Source of the DNA: Gemmatimonadota bacterium DH-78
Lineage (GTDB): Bacteria > Gemmatimonadota > Gemmatimonadetes > Longimicrobiales > Gaopeijiaceae
Length of the DNA stretch: 64,000 bases
Assembly (NCBI GenBank): GCA_038095605.1
Contig: CP144380.1
Span: 4,160,904 to 4,224,903 of the forward strand
Reading direction: 5' to 3'
The position numbers and the translations under genes were made by a program. Every line of letters starts with the position of its first letter. The first letter of the stretch is position 1. This document shows positions 18,746-27,382 of the stretch, piece after piece. The notes under the pieces are model-generated. The model was not told the DNA's origin. It saw nothing but the letters and a program-made list of their open reading frames with translations, and ran no database searches.

Positions 18746-19872
18746 GGCGTTCTCCGTGGCTGACCGCGCTCCAACGAATCGACCACGGCACCGATGGGGT
18801 AGCGGCGCAACTCGGGCCGGTCCAGATCATCGAACGACAGTGCCACGAGCCAGTCGCCCTTGAGGCGAATCTGCTCGACGACGAGGGCGGGGAGGTGCAC
18901 CGAGCCGAGTTTCTCACCCATCGGGCCGAGCACGTCGATCACGGTGCGCTCCTCGAGAGGGACCCCCATCATCACCCAGATCTGGCCCCGGTCATGGAGC
19001 CCGACGGACGACTCGTAGGGGATCAGTCGCTTGTCAGATTGCGGATCGGACTCCACGGGGCGGCTCAAGGCGTTGAGAAACATCTCTCGCATTTGAGGCA
19101 TCGGCGACTCGTAGAGCCCGGATGTGTAGGCTCGCCTCATGTAGCGGGTCCACTCCTCGGGTGTCCACTCGGCCTGCTCCCGATCGAGCGGCGGGTACCG
19201 CACGACACTCCCTTCCTCCGGGTCGATGCGAATGAGCGGACTCGTGTCGGCCCGCATCATCGCGATCAGCCCCAGCTCCGGTGCACCGATCTTGTCGCCG
19301 GTGAGGGAGTCGGTCGGGAAGTCCGACAGGTCGGCGTCCCGAAAGAGGAGCCGTGGGTCGCCCGACAGGTCCGCCCGCCACAGGTCGATACGGTCGTGAT
19401 GCAGGGGAACGCCGGCGCCTGTGTCTCTGCCTCGAGCCGCCACGTGATCGGGGCCCCACTGAAACGCGCTCAGCGCGCCCCGAGAATGGGCCGTGTTGAC
19501 GATCGTGCCACGGTAGTCCCACGCGGAGATCCGGCCCTGACTGATCAGCACGATGGTCTCTTCGGTCGCTACGATCGGCCCGGGACCGAGAATCTCGTCG
19601 GGTCCCTCTCCGGCACGCCCGAACGAGGTGGCGCCGGCGATCCCCATGACGTGGATTCGAGAGGCGTAGCGGTCGAGGGCGACGACCGCCCCGTCGCTGG
19701 CGCGGACGTCGAACTCCTCCAGGTCCCCCCACTCGATCTCGGCGCCGATGCGCTCCGGGTTGACGAGGACGAAGTCGGGGGTGTCCACCGGACCATTCGC
19801 CGGATCCTGCGACGGTGTGCAAGCTCCCACGAGGATCACCAGCGCCGCCGTAACGAGCGTGCCGGCCAGCAT
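18742..19872 (-). CDS. 6-bladed beta-propeller lipoprotein
   Basis: 376 residues; leader LAGTLVTAALVILVGAC gives a lipobox at about Cys18. The propeller signature GRAGEGPDEILGPG (the GxxGxGPxE motif of these families) lies near residue 90, with repeated beta segments such as AWDYRGTIVNT, LWRADLSGDPRLL and LIRIDPEEGSVVRYP. One of five such genes in 18-32 kb. The ATG at 19872 is used; an in-frame TTG 24 bases upstream would add LNRRDRRA and is possible. Ligand and role unknown. Confidence 0.8.
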   Translation of the reverse strand: MLAGTLVTAALVILVGACTPSQDPANGPVDTPDFVLVNPERIGAEIEWGDLEEFDVRASDGAVVALDRYASRIHVMGIAGATSFGRAGEGPDEILGPGPIVATEETIVLISQGRISAWDYRGTIVNTAHSRGALSAFQWGPDHVAARGRDTGAGVPLHHDRIDLWRADLSGDPRLLFRDADLSDFPTDSLTGDKIGAPELGLIAMMRADTSPLIRIDPEEGSVVRYPPLDREQAEWTPEEWTRYMRRAYTSGLYESPMPQMREMFLNALSRPVESDPQSDKRLIPYESSVGLHDRGQIWVMMGVPLEERTVIDVLGPMGEKLGSVHLPALVVEQIRLKGDWLVALSFDDLDRPELRRYPIGAVVDSLERGQPRRTP

Positions 19873-19892
19873 GGCCCTGCGATCCCTGCGAT

Positions 19893-20438
19893 TCAACCCG
19901 TCGCCCCCCCGGCCTGGTACAGAGCGAAGATGACCACCGATGCTATGGTGTTCCACATGGCGTGCGCCACCACACAGGGCAGCAGCCGGCCCTTCCAGAG
20001 AAAGAGCAGCGACAGTGTGAGTCCGCCGAACGCTCCAGTGTCCAGCATGCCCACCCAGCCTCCCTGATAGCCGTGGAGCATGGCGAACAGCAGGGTCGGC
20101 ACGAGGACCGTCGCAGCGCGGGCGCCGCGCGACGTTCCGAGAATGCCCCGGAGGGAGGTCATGAGGTGAGATCGGAAGAAGACCTCTTCCGCGAAACCGC
20201 CGCCCCACGCCAGAAGCACGAACGCACCGAGTCCACCCAGCGTCGTGCCGATCTGTTCCGAGTTCACCACCACATCCGCTCGCTCTGCTCCACCGGTCAC
20301 GGGAATCAGCACGAGGAACTGGAGGGCGGCCCACACCGCGGCGATCGCCACCCCCAGGGCGACGTCTCGCGCCGCCTCGTCGCCCAGCGTGAACCCCGCA
20401 TCCGCCAGCCGGCACCGGGCGACCCGCAACCCCGCCAC
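19893..20438 (-). CDS. CPBP family intramembrane glutamic endopeptidase
   Basis: 181 residues as called. Catalytic features: EEVFFR (E84, E85, R89), H122 in FAMLHGYQGG and HAMWN near residue 157, all typical of CPBP/Abi proteases. The GTG at 20438 is the only standard start codon, yet the same frame stays open upstream and encodes a good first helix (YAIVALLFAPLALGAVVAGL). The true N-terminus may therefore be longer with a non-standard start, or the 5' end has decayed. Substrate unknown. Confidence 0.78.
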   Translation of the reverse strand: MAGLRVARCRLADAGFTLGDEAARDVALGVAIAAVWAALQFLVLIPVTGGAERADVVVNSEQIGTTLGGLGAFVLLAWGGGFAEEVFFRSHLMTSLRGILGTSRGARAATVLVPTLLFAMLHGYQGGWVGMLDTGAFGGLTLSLLFLWKGRLLPCVVAHAMWNTIASVVIFALYQAGGATG

Positions 20439-20694
20439 GACTGCGCCCAGCGCGAGTGGCGCGAAGAGAAGGGCGACGATGGCGTAGGTCGGACCAGGAG
20501 TCCCCCGGCCCAGCGCAGTCGGGAAGGCGTCTGCTCCTGGGCGGCGGAATCGGACTGGGTCTGCGCGTGCAATCGGGGACTCCGGAGAGGGTGGGGCTCC
20601 ACGCTCTACGGAAGGGTGTGCAGTGTCGTTTCTGCCCCCGTTCGACTATGGCAAGTCGGCGCCGGCCCGAAGCGCCAGCGGCGCCGGCCAGCCA

Positions 20695-21702
20695 TCACGG
20701 GTGTCTCGAGATCGTCTCGCGGGCGAGGCGCTCGCTGTAGGAGTGGATCTTCCAGTGGCCGGGGCTCCACCCCTTCAGGAAGCGGTGGAAGTCGGTCCAG
20801 GCGACGGGGAAGAGGGCCCGCCACTCCCGCTCCACCGCCTCCGCGTCGACCTCGGATCGTCGGGCGGCGAGCGCGGAACGGAGGGCGGCGAAGTAGCGGT
20901 CCAGCAACTCCTCTTCCCGAGCCTCCAGCTCCTCCTCGTCCAGACAGGAGCCCAGGAAGTAGGCCAGATCCTTCATGCCGCAGCCCTCGCCGACGTACTG
21001 GAAGTCCACGGCCGCGACCCGGGGCGGGGTGCCCGCCCTGGCGGGCGAGAAACAGAAGTTCGCCAGCTTGGAGTCCCCGTGAACCAGCGTCTGGTATCTC
21101 GCCTCGTTGAGCAGCGCGTCGAGTCGGGGCGCCGCTGCCTTGAGATGCGGATCCCGAAGCGCGTGAAGCTCATCGGGGCGGGTCGCGAGATGCCAGTAGG
21201 TGCCCGTCTCCCAGAGCCCGTCCGGCTGCGCGCCCATGAAGGTGGCGTGGAAGTGCGCGAGCCAGTGCAGGCATGCGTCGATCTGCGGGGTGTCGATGGC
21301 GTCGACCCGCACGGGAAAGCCCGCGGCGTCGAGATCCTCGAGAAGGATCAGCACCTCGTCGCCGCGCTCTTCGTGCAGCAGCAGTCGAGCCACGCGGCAG
21401 TCGTCGTCGCACTGCGCCGCCCAGTCGCGGTACCACGCCGATTCGACCCGGTACGACTCGATCTTGCGTTCGCGGGATCGTGAGGAGTTCCACCCCCGCG
21501 GGTGATCGGCGCGAGAGGGAATTCGCACGTACTTGGCGATGGCCGGCGACGGCTCGGCATCGGGTGCGCCATGCAGCCGGATCCGAAGAATCTGTCCGTA
21601 TCCGCTCCACAGCTCCTGCAGCCTCTCCACGACCTCCACCGACGTTGCGCCGAGAGCGCGACGGATCGAGCGGACGAAGTACGGAGGGAGGCTCGGAGTC
21701 AT
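20695..21702 (-). CDS. phosphotransferase family protein (aminoglycoside/ecdysteroid kinase-like fold)
   Basis: 335 residues. The kinase-like catalytic loop is [13 protein letters not shown] (HGD...N) and the metal-binding Asp is in [14 protein letters not shown]. The N-terminal lobe has [10 protein letters not shown] with a candidate ATP-binding Lys. The C-terminus [18 protein letters not shown] resembles the ecdysteroid-kinase-like (EcKinase/DUF1679) branch. The substrate is unknown; antibiotic resistance should not be assumed. Its start overlaps the stop of the upstream hydrolase gene by 4 bases, so the two form one operon. Confidence 0.85.
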   Translation of the reverse strand: MTPSLPPYFVRSIRRALGATSVEVVERLQELWSGYGQILRIRLHGAPDAEPSPAIAKYVRIPSRADHPRGWNSSRSRERKIESYRVESAWYRDWAAQCDDDCRVARLLLHEERGDEVLILLEDLDAAGFPVRVDAIDTPQIDACLHWLAHFHATFMGAQPDGLWETGTYWHLATRPDELHALRDPHLKAAAPRLDALLNEARYQTLVHGDSKLANFCFSPARAGTPPRVAAVDFQYVGEGCGMKDLAYFLGSCLDEEELEAREEELLDRYFAALRSALAARRSEVDAEAVEREWRALFPVAWTDFHRFLKGWSPGHWKIHSYSERLARETISRHP

Positions 21703-22649
21703 TCGGGGACTCCGCGCAGCCAGGTCAGCAGCACGTCGTTCACTGCGTTCGGCTGCTCCTGCTGGATCCAGTGCCCGCAGTCCAGGCTGACCACCTCCAC
21801 ATTGGGCACGAACTGCTCCAGGTTCGGGGCGCGCTGAATGGGGTCGCGGTCGCCGTAGATCATGAGTGCGGGCTGATGAATGATCGGATCGGCATCGGCC
21901 AGGAGGTGCCAGTTCCGGTCGAGGTTCCGGTACCAGTTGATGCTCGGCGTGAAGCCGGTGGCATGGAAGGCCTCGGCGAACACGGCGAGCTCCGGCTCAC
22001 TCATGAGCGGCTCGCCGAGGGCGGTGTCGGCCTGCGCCAGGTTGATCATGGCCATGCCGGGCTCGGGGGCTCGTACGGGTACGTTCCTGCGGTAGAGGTT
22101 GCCGAGAAATCGGGTGGCGTGCCTGTCGAGGATCGCGTCGGCCACTCCGGGCTGCCGATTGAAGTGCACCATGTAGAAGTCGCCGCCGAGGAAAGCCTCC
22201 ATGACCTCGATCCATGGCCGCTCGCCCCGCTCCTGATACGGGAGACTCATGGCCACCACCCGATTCACGCGCGCGGGGTGGAGGAGCGTGAGTCCCCACA
22301 CCACGAAGGCACCCCAGTCGTGGCCGACGAAGGTGGCGTCAGCATACCCGTAGTGGTCGAGCAGCGCCACGAGGTCGCCCGTGAGGTGGGCGAGGTCGTA
22401 GGCGGTCACCTCGCGGGGGCACGACGAGTTGCCGTATCCGCGCTGGTTCGGCACGAGCACGTGGAATCCGGCGGCCACGAGGGGGGCGATCTGGTGGCGC
22501 CAGGAGAAGGCGTGCTCCGGCCATCCGTGGCAGAGCACGATCGGGTTGCCGGCATTCTCGCGCCCGGCCTCGAACACCTCGAGGTGGACATCGCCGACCG
22601 GAATCATGGTGGGGGCGGGAAAGTTGGACGGATCGAACATGATCATCAC
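21699..22649 (-). CDS. alpha/beta hydrolase, epoxide hydrolase-like
   Basis: 316 residues. Oxyanion motif HGWP (41-44), nucleophile D111 in VGHDWGA (Asp rather than Ser, as in epoxide hydrolases and haloalkane dehalogenases), acid in YGDRDPI and base His in [11 protein letters not shown]. Lid Tyr candidates are in SINWYRNL. It would open an epoxide or hydrolyse an ester via a covalent aspartyl intermediate in the cytosol. Divergent from a WYL regulator that may control it. Confidence 0.9.
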   Translation of the reverse strand: MMIMFDPSNFPAPTMIPVGDVHLEVFEAGRENAGNPIVLCHGWPEHAFSWRHQIAPLVAAGFHVLVPNQRGYGNSSCPREVTAYDLAHLTGDLVALLDHYGYADATFVGHDWGAFVVWGLTLLHPARVNRVVAMSLPYQERGERPWIEVMEAFLGGDFYMVHFNRQPGVADAILDRHATRFLGNLYRRNVPVRAPEPGMAMINLAQADTALGEPLMSEPELAVFAEAFHATGFTPSINWYRNLDRNWHLLADADPIIHQPALMIYGDRDPIQRAPNLEQFVPNVEVVSLDCGHWIQQEQPNAVNDVLLTWLRGVPE

Positions 22650-22711
22650 CTCGCGGGTGGGGCGGGGGCATGGCTGGAAACGGCTCGTGGATGTAGTCTA
22701 GGCCCCATTCA

Positions 22712-22726
22712 GGACAGATCATGTCC
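22712..22726. promoter_or_regulatory. inverted repeat operator candidate between hydrolase and WYL regulator
   Basis: GGACA-GATCA-TGTCC, a perfect 5-bp inverted repeat 20 bases before the regulator start and 63 bases before the hydrolase start. Its position suits a regulator acting on both divergent genes. Confidence 0.5.
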
Positions 22727-22746
22727 GCAATTGGCGAGGCGGCGAG

Positions 22747-23724
22747 ATGTTACACAACGACCCGACCCGGCGCGCGCTGCGCCTCCTGTCGCTGCTGCAG
22801 AGCCGCCGGCGGTGGGGGGGCGCCGAGCTCGCCGCACGTCTGGGGGTGACCGAGCGTACGGTGCGTCGCGATATCGAGCGGCTCCGCGACATCGGGTATC
22901 CGGTGCAGGCCACCCCGGGGGCCGACGGCGGCTACCGACTCTCGGCCGGGACGTCGCTGCCTCCCCTCGTGTTCGACGACGACGAGGCGGTGGCGGTGGC
23001 CGTGGGTCTGCGCGCGGCGAGCGGTGTCGCGATCAGCGGGGTGGAGCAGGCGGCCGTGCAGGCGCTCGCCAAGATCGAGCAGGTGCTTCCGAAGCGGCTG
23101 CGAGGCCGGGTCTCGGCTCTCGACGACAGCTTGGTGTCGCTGCGCCGGAGTCGTGGGGATCACGAGATCGTCGATCCCGCGGTGTTGGTCGCGCTCGCGG
23201 CGGCCTGCCGCGATCACGAAGAGGTGCACTTCTACTACCCGCGGTCGGAGGGCGACCACCTGCGCCGCTGGGTGGAGCCGCACCAGCTGCTCTCGGCGGG
23301 GAGTCGGTGGTATCTCGTCGCCTGGGATCTGGGCCGCGACGACTGGCGCACCTTTCGTCTGGATCGACTCCGCGAGGTCGAGCTCGCCCATGCGCGCTTC
23401 ATGCCGCGCGAGATTCCCGGGGGCGATGCCGCAGCCTACTTCGCCGCCTCGGTCGTGTCGCTCACGCCCGGGATGGAGGTCGTGGTGGAGGTCGGGGCGC
23501 CCTACGCGAAGGTGGCGGAGACGCTCGGCGCGACGGCCCACCTGGTGGTGGAGGAGGCCGCCGGCTCGTGCGTGCTGCGGCTGCGAGGGGGCGGGCCCGA
23601 GCACCTCGTGGAGGCGGTGGCCCGACTGGCCGTTCGGGCACCGGTGCGGGTCGTGGCGCCCGACGACGTCATTGCGGCGGTCGCAGCGCTGGCGGGGAAC
23701 CTTGCGGGGGGTGGCTCCTCCTGA
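22747..23724 (+). CDS. WYL-domain transcriptional regulator (HTH_11/DeoR-type N-terminus)
   Basis: 325 residues. N-terminal winged helix: RALRLLSLLQSRRRWGGAEL, then LGVTERTVRRDIERLRDIGY. Residues about 140-220 hold the WYL domain with the characteristic SRWYLVAWDLGRDDWRTFRLDR. A WCX-type C-terminal extension follows. These proteins sense an unknown ligand and bind operators near divergent genes; the hydrolase/phosphotransferase pair is the obvious target. The last 56 bases overlap the opposite-strand gene at 23669. Confidence 0.9.
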   Translation: MLHNDPTRRALRLLSLLQSRRRWGGAELAARLGVTERTVRRDIERLRDIGYPVQATPGADGGYRLSAGTSLPPLVFDDDEAVAVAVGLRAASGVAISGVEQAAVQALAKIEQVLPKRLRGRVSALDDSLVSLRRSRGDHEIVDPAVLVALAAACRDHEEVHFYYPRSEGDHLRRWVEPHQLLSAGSRWYLVAWDLGRDDWRTFRLDRLREVELAHARFMPREIPGGDAAAYFAASVVSLTPGMEVVVEVGAPYAKVAETLGATAHLVVEEAAGSCVLRLRGGGPEHLVEAVARLAVRAPVRVVAPDDVIAAVAALAGNLAGGGSS

Positions 23725-24088
23725 GCGCGATGACCGCGGCCGCCACGCCACCCACGGCCGCGACGAAGGAGGCCGATGGAACGAGCGCGAAGGCGGCGAG
23801 ACCGGTCAGGAGCCCCGTGATCGGCGGTGCGGTCACCGCCTTCCAGATCGGGACGGCTCGCATCGACGTCCAGGTCGCGAGCGGGGCGGCCGCTGCGCCC
23901 AGGGCCGCGAACCAGCCGGAGTTCCAGAGATAGACGCCGAGGCCGGGCGTGACGTTGTAGCCGGAAATGAGGTTCCCGGCGACGGTCAGGGCGACGCCGG
24001 CCGCGGCTCCGACCACCGCTCCCATCGCGCTCAGCGAGAGGGTGATGCCGAGGCGTCTGGGCAAGGGCGGGTTCGTCGGGTTCGTCAT
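23669..24088 (-). CDS. hypothetical membrane protein
   Basis: 139 residues with four hydrophobic stretches (about 12-35, 50-66, 80-98, 100-120), small-residue rich (GAVVGAAAGVALTVAG). No family motif. 3' end overlaps the WYL regulator gene. Downstream of, and possibly cotranscribed with, the membrane protein at 24098. Confidence 0.6.
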   Translation of the reverse strand: MTNPTNPPLPRRLGITLSLSAMGAVVGAAAGVALTVAGNLISGYNVTPGLGVYLWNSGWFAALGAAAAPLATWTSMRAVPIWKAVTAPPITGLLTGLAAFALVPSASFVAAVGGVAAAVIALRRSHPPQGSPPALRPPQ

Positions 24089-24097
24089 GAAGCGCGT

Positions 24098-24790
24098 CTA
24101 CGCTTGAAGGAGATGGAGTGCGATCGCCATGAGCACCACCTCCACCGCCGTCACCTTCGTGACCAGGCTGTACAGATACTTCAGGCGCCGGCGGTCGTGC
24201 CAGTCCCATCCCGCCTCCGATCCGTAGGTCGAGACACCGTCGACGACGCCGAACGTCGCGCAGGCGACGAGCGCGAACGGTGACAGGAGCCACGACTGGA
24301 GTCCCACCCACACCAACCCTCGGCTCGCCACGTGCCCGACCGACGCCAACCCTCGCTCGATCACCCCGCTCCATGCGAGGAAACGGTCGGATGAGGCCGG
24401 GTCCGAAGCGGAGTCTTCCGGGGACTCCATGCGTGCCGAGGCGACCGCTGCGCCCGCTACCACGAGAGCCTCGAAGGAGCCGGCACCGATGCCGAATCCG
24501 ATCATGTCGAGAAGCGACGGGAACTCCGTCGCCGTGAGAAAGACGGCCGCGCTCACCCCCAGCTCACACGCCGCGGACCACACCCCCCAGGCCGCGGACC
24601 GTGCGCGCAGGGACACGCCCGCTCGCTCGATCGCCCACCACAGCGCGGCGCCGGGCACGGCCTTGATCACCACCGCCAGCGCCCATGCGCCGGCGCCCGC
24701 GAGCACCCACCCCCACGAGGCTCCACCGAGGCCGACGAGGAGCGCGGGAGGGAGCGCGCTCAGCGCGAGCAGGACGGCGGCCTGGGGCAC
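24098..24790 (-). CDS. hypothetical multi-pass membrane protein
   Basis: 230 residues, about six helices. The stretch IGFGIGAGSFEALVV after a helix pair faintly recalls the YhfC-type intramembrane protease family, but the catalytic signature is incomplete, so I give no function. Its start ATG at 24790 lies 6 bases after the stop of the next upstream gene (24797), in a chain of closely packed minus-strand genes. Confidence 0.6.
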   Translation of the reverse strand: MPQAAVLLALSALPPALLVGLGGASWGWVLAGAGAWALAVVIKAVPGAALWWAIERAGVSLRARSAAWGVWSAACELGVSAAVFLTATEFPSLLDMIGFGIGAGSFEALVVAGAAVASARMESPEDSASDPASSDRFLAWSGVIERGLASVGHVASRGLVWVGLQSWLLSPFALVACATFGVVDGVSTYGSEAGWDWHDRRRLKYLYSLVTKVTAVEVVLMAIALHLLQA

Positions 24791-24796
24791 GATCGC

Positions 24797-25135
24797 TCAC
24801 CGAGCGTCCAGCGTCACCGTCACATCGGTGCGGGGCGGCGGCTCTCCGGGCAGCACGAACTCGGCGCGGATGCTGTCGACTCTCGGCGCGAGGGTCGAGG
24901 TGGAATCCGGAGTGACCGCGATCTCCACACAAAGGGGCCCGTCGATCGAGACGCCGCGGATCGACTCATCGAACGACCCGGCCGCGTCGGTCGTTGCGGT
25001 CGCGGAGTCCTGCGGGGGCCATCCCTCGCTGCCGCATGAGCCGGCCTCCCCACGCGAGCCGTACAGCGGACGAAGGTGGCCGTGGCCACGCGACCCCCCG
25101 AGCAGGATCGATCCGAGAACTCGCTTCCACCTCAT
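24797..25135 (-). CDS. hypothetical protein with carboxypeptidase-regulatory-like segment
   Basis: 112 residues, ATG at 25135 overlapping the stop of the upstream membrane protein (ATGA). The N-terminus MRWKRVLGSILLGG resembles a truncated signal peptide. Residues about 45-110 (DAAGSFDESIRG, LCVEIAVTP, VTVTLDAR) look like a beta-sandwich such as CarboxypepD_reg. The Gly/Arg/Pro-rich middle could reflect a frameshift in an ancestral lipoprotein. Confidence 0.5.
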   Translation of the reverse strand: MRWKRVLGSILLGGSRGHGHLRPLYGSRGEAGSCGSEGWPPQDSATATTDAAGSFDESIRGVSIDGPLCVEIAVTPDSTSTLAPRVDSIRAEFVLPGEPPPRTDVTVTLDAR

Positions 25136-25707
25136 GTCACGATTCCGATCTGAGTGAGGCTGTAGAGGAAGCCCAACATGCCCAGAAAGAAGAGTACCAC
25201 CAGCGCACGGTGGAATCCCTCGCTCTCGTTCCGGATCCCGATCACGAAGAGCGCGAGAAAGATGGCGAGCTGACCGAACTGGAAGGGATTCAGGTCGAGG
25301 CCCGTCGCTCTCGCCTCCAGCACACCGTCGACGGCGTCCGTGGTCACGAAGAGGATCCCGAGTGTGAAGAAGCGCGGGCGATTGGAGTGAAAGTGCTCCT
25401 TGAAGTCGGTGACTTCTTCTCCGCGCACGGGGTAGAGCAGGCCACTCATGAGATAGATCACCATGAAGTAGGCCAGGAGATTGAAGAAGTGGAGCGCGCT
25501 GAACTCCGTGATCGGCGCCAGGACGAAGTTGCCGAGCCATGCGAGCACGATCAGGAGCAGCATGTTGAACGTCCACGCGAGATGGACCGCGTAGACTCGG
25601 GTCCGCACCCGGGTGTCGAGGATCAACGACACCCCCCCGAGCAGATGGACGACCCCCAGCCCGAGAATGATCGAGATGAAGACGGAGACGTGCTCGAAGA
25701 TCGTCAA
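25132..25707 (-). CDS. hypothetical membrane protein
   Basis: 191 residues with five or six hydrophobic helices and acidic/aromatic loops (DFKEHFHSNRPRFF). No named family recognised. Both ends overlap neighbours by 4 bases (VOC gene upstream, small gene downstream), so it belongs to a compact operon from 27307 down to about 24098. Confidence 0.65.
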   Translation of the reverse strand: MTIFEHVSVFISIILGLGVVHLLGGVSLILDTRVRTRVYAVHLAWTFNMLLLIVLAWLGNFVLAPITEFSALHFFNLLAYFMVIYLMSGLLYPVRGEEVTDFKEHFHSNRPRFFTLGILFVTTDAVDGVLEARATGLDLNPFQFGQLAIFLALFVIGIRNESEGFHRALVVLFFLGMLGFLYSLTQIGIVT

Positions 25708-26120
25708 TGTCCGATCTCGGGAGCGCTCGCGGAGTCCCCGCCCGACGTCGACAGTGGGATCGGTTCGGCGAAGAGGATGCGATGGCCGTCCGGGGTCTCC
25801 AGCACGAACTCGCGGTGTCCGTGCGACCGGTCGCCGATGGGCACGGGAATCCGGACGCCCGCCTTCTGCAGGTCTCGATGCAGCTCGTCGATGTCACGCA
25901 CCATGACATGGAGAAACCACGAGTGGTTTCCCGTGGCCCCAGCCGGCATCTCGTCCGGGCACTCGCCGAGCATGAGAGACACCGGGCCTCTGGAGAGGAA
26001 GCTCCAGCCCGGCGCCTCGATGGGGTCCGAACTGAAGCCCAGAACGTCGCGGTAGAAGCGCGTCGACGACTCCAGGTCGCGGACGGCGAGTACCGAGCGC
26101 GTGGCAGTGAACTCGATCAC
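25704..26120 (-). CDS. VOC superfamily (glyoxalase/bleomycin-resistance-like) protein
   Basis: 138 residues with two betaalpha-beta-beta-beta modules: SVLAVRDLESSTRFYRDVLGF opens the first, FLHVMVRDIDELHRDLQKAG the second, ending VLETPDGHRILFAEP. The metal-binding Glu near FVLETPDG and a His in FLHVMV are visible. Substrate unknown. It overlaps its neighbours by 4 bases on each side. Confidence 0.85.
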   Translation of the reverse strand: MIEFTATRSVLAVRDLESSTRFYRDVLGFSSDPIEAPGWSFLSRGPVSLMLGECPDEMPAGATGNHSWFLHVMVRDIDELHRDLQKAGVRIPVPIGDRSHGHREFVLETPDGHRILFAEPIPLSTSGGDSASAPEIGH

Positions 26121-27307
26121 GGTCCGCTCCGTCCTCGCAGGGGGTGCGAGGCCTGGTCGGTGGCCGGCACGAGGTGGTAGACGACTGCGGCGGGCACATC
26201 CAGGTCATTCCGTTGCACCGTCAGGAGTCGCTCGCCGCGAATCGACAGGATCGTGCTTCGCGGGGGAAGCTCGACCACGCCGAGCGGGCGGAGTTCGTCG
26301 TCGAAGAGGTCGTAGATGGCTGGAGAGGCGTCGGGACCCCAACGCAGAACCCAGAGGCGACCGGAATCATCGCCGACGACCGATTCGACCTCCGGGAGTG
26401 GATCGACGACGTGGGCTCGTTGCGACTGCACCCGTTCCTCCGACTCCTGAGAGCCGTCGCTCACCGACGACACGTAGGCGCTCCAGAGCTCATCGGAAAG
26501 TGAGACATGCCGAGGGGGCCACCTCAGGATTTCCACCACGGCTCCGGTTGTCGCCTCGACCAGTTGCACCTCCGCGCGATCCCCGCGTGTGACGAGTACC
26601 CGGCCTTGGCCGGCTCCGACACTGCCGAACGGGCGAAGCGGATTGGGAGCATCGGCCTCGACCTTGGAGGCGAACTCGAAGACGCCGATGGAGTCGAACG
26701 CGGTCGTACCCACGGCGTGGACCGAGAGTGGAGCATTCAGCCAATCCTCCTCGAAGAAGAGCCGGAAGGAGGTCGGCATCCCGACGATCCAACCCTCGGT
26801 CCTTCCGGCCCCGCGAGTGATTCTGGCGAGACGGGAGCCGGCGGTGGAGCGGGTCCGGACGAACGCCCCGTCGTGGATGAGGGACTCTCTGAGGTTCCCG
26901 TCGTCTTCGACGAGGATCGTATCGCCGGGCAGTGCGAAGATGGAAAGGATCGCTCCGAACTCCTCGGGTCCTTCGCCGGGCCCACCGACCACCGCCACCA
27001 GCGTTCCGGCCGGATCGAGCAACGTCACCTGCTTGAGGTCCAGATCTCCGAGGGCCACGGAACCGTCCGACAGAAGGGCGCCGGAGAAGAGTCTCGCAAA
27101 CTCGAAGTCGTTCGAACCCCAGCCGTGCACGTAGACCTCGTCGAGACTCAGCGCCGGGGTCTGAGGGAGACTGCCGAGTTCGACGATCCGCACGCCCGCG
27201 CTGTCGATCTCCACCCGTCGGTGCGGGTCGACGTCGGCTCCACTGCAGCTCGGCAGGGCGAACAGGGTCAGGACGAGCGCGACGACGATTCGAATGAGGC
27301 CCTCCAA
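26117..27307 (-). CDS. 6-bladed beta-propeller lipoprotein
   Basis: 396 residues; leader IVVALVLTLFALPSC (lipobox LPSC). The motif GGPGEGPEEFGAILSIF marks the propeller, with the family's opening ...DSAGVRIVELGS before it. Further blades read VTLLDPAGTLVAVVG, ILVEDDGNLRESL and RLWVLRWGPDASP. Paralogue of the genes at 27383, 29306, 30507 and 18742. Confidence 0.82.
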   Translation of the reverse strand: MEGLIRIVVALVLTLFALPSCSGADVDPHRRVEIDSAGVRIVELGSLPQTPALSLDEVYVHGWGSNDFEFARLFSGALLSDGSVALGDLDLKQVTLLDPAGTLVAVVGGPGEGPEEFGAILSIFALPGDTILVEDDGNLRESLIHDGAFVRTRSTAGSRLARITRGAGRTEGWIVGMPTSFRLFFEEDWLNAPLSVHAVGTTAFDSIGVFEFASKVEADAPNPLRPFGSVGAGQGRVLVTRGDRAEVQLVEATTGAVVEILRWPPRHVSLSDELWSAYVSSVSDGSQESEERVQSQRAHVVDPLPEVESVVGDDSGRLWVLRWGPDASPAIYDLFDDELRPLGVVELPPRSTILSIRGERLLTVQRNDLDVPAAVVYHLVPATDQASHPLRGRSGP

Positions 27308-27382
27308 TGCCGGATTCCGCAGGCGAGGTGGATCAGACTACGGTGGCTGATGGAGGAGGCGCCAGTAGCCCGGGCCCTCCGG

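Noticed and set aside
20695-21702. Aminoglycoside-resistance kinase
   Set aside because: The HGD...N and DFQ motifs only establish the fold. The C-terminus is closer to EcKinase-like proteins and the neighbour is an epoxide hydrolase, so a resistance role is unsupported.
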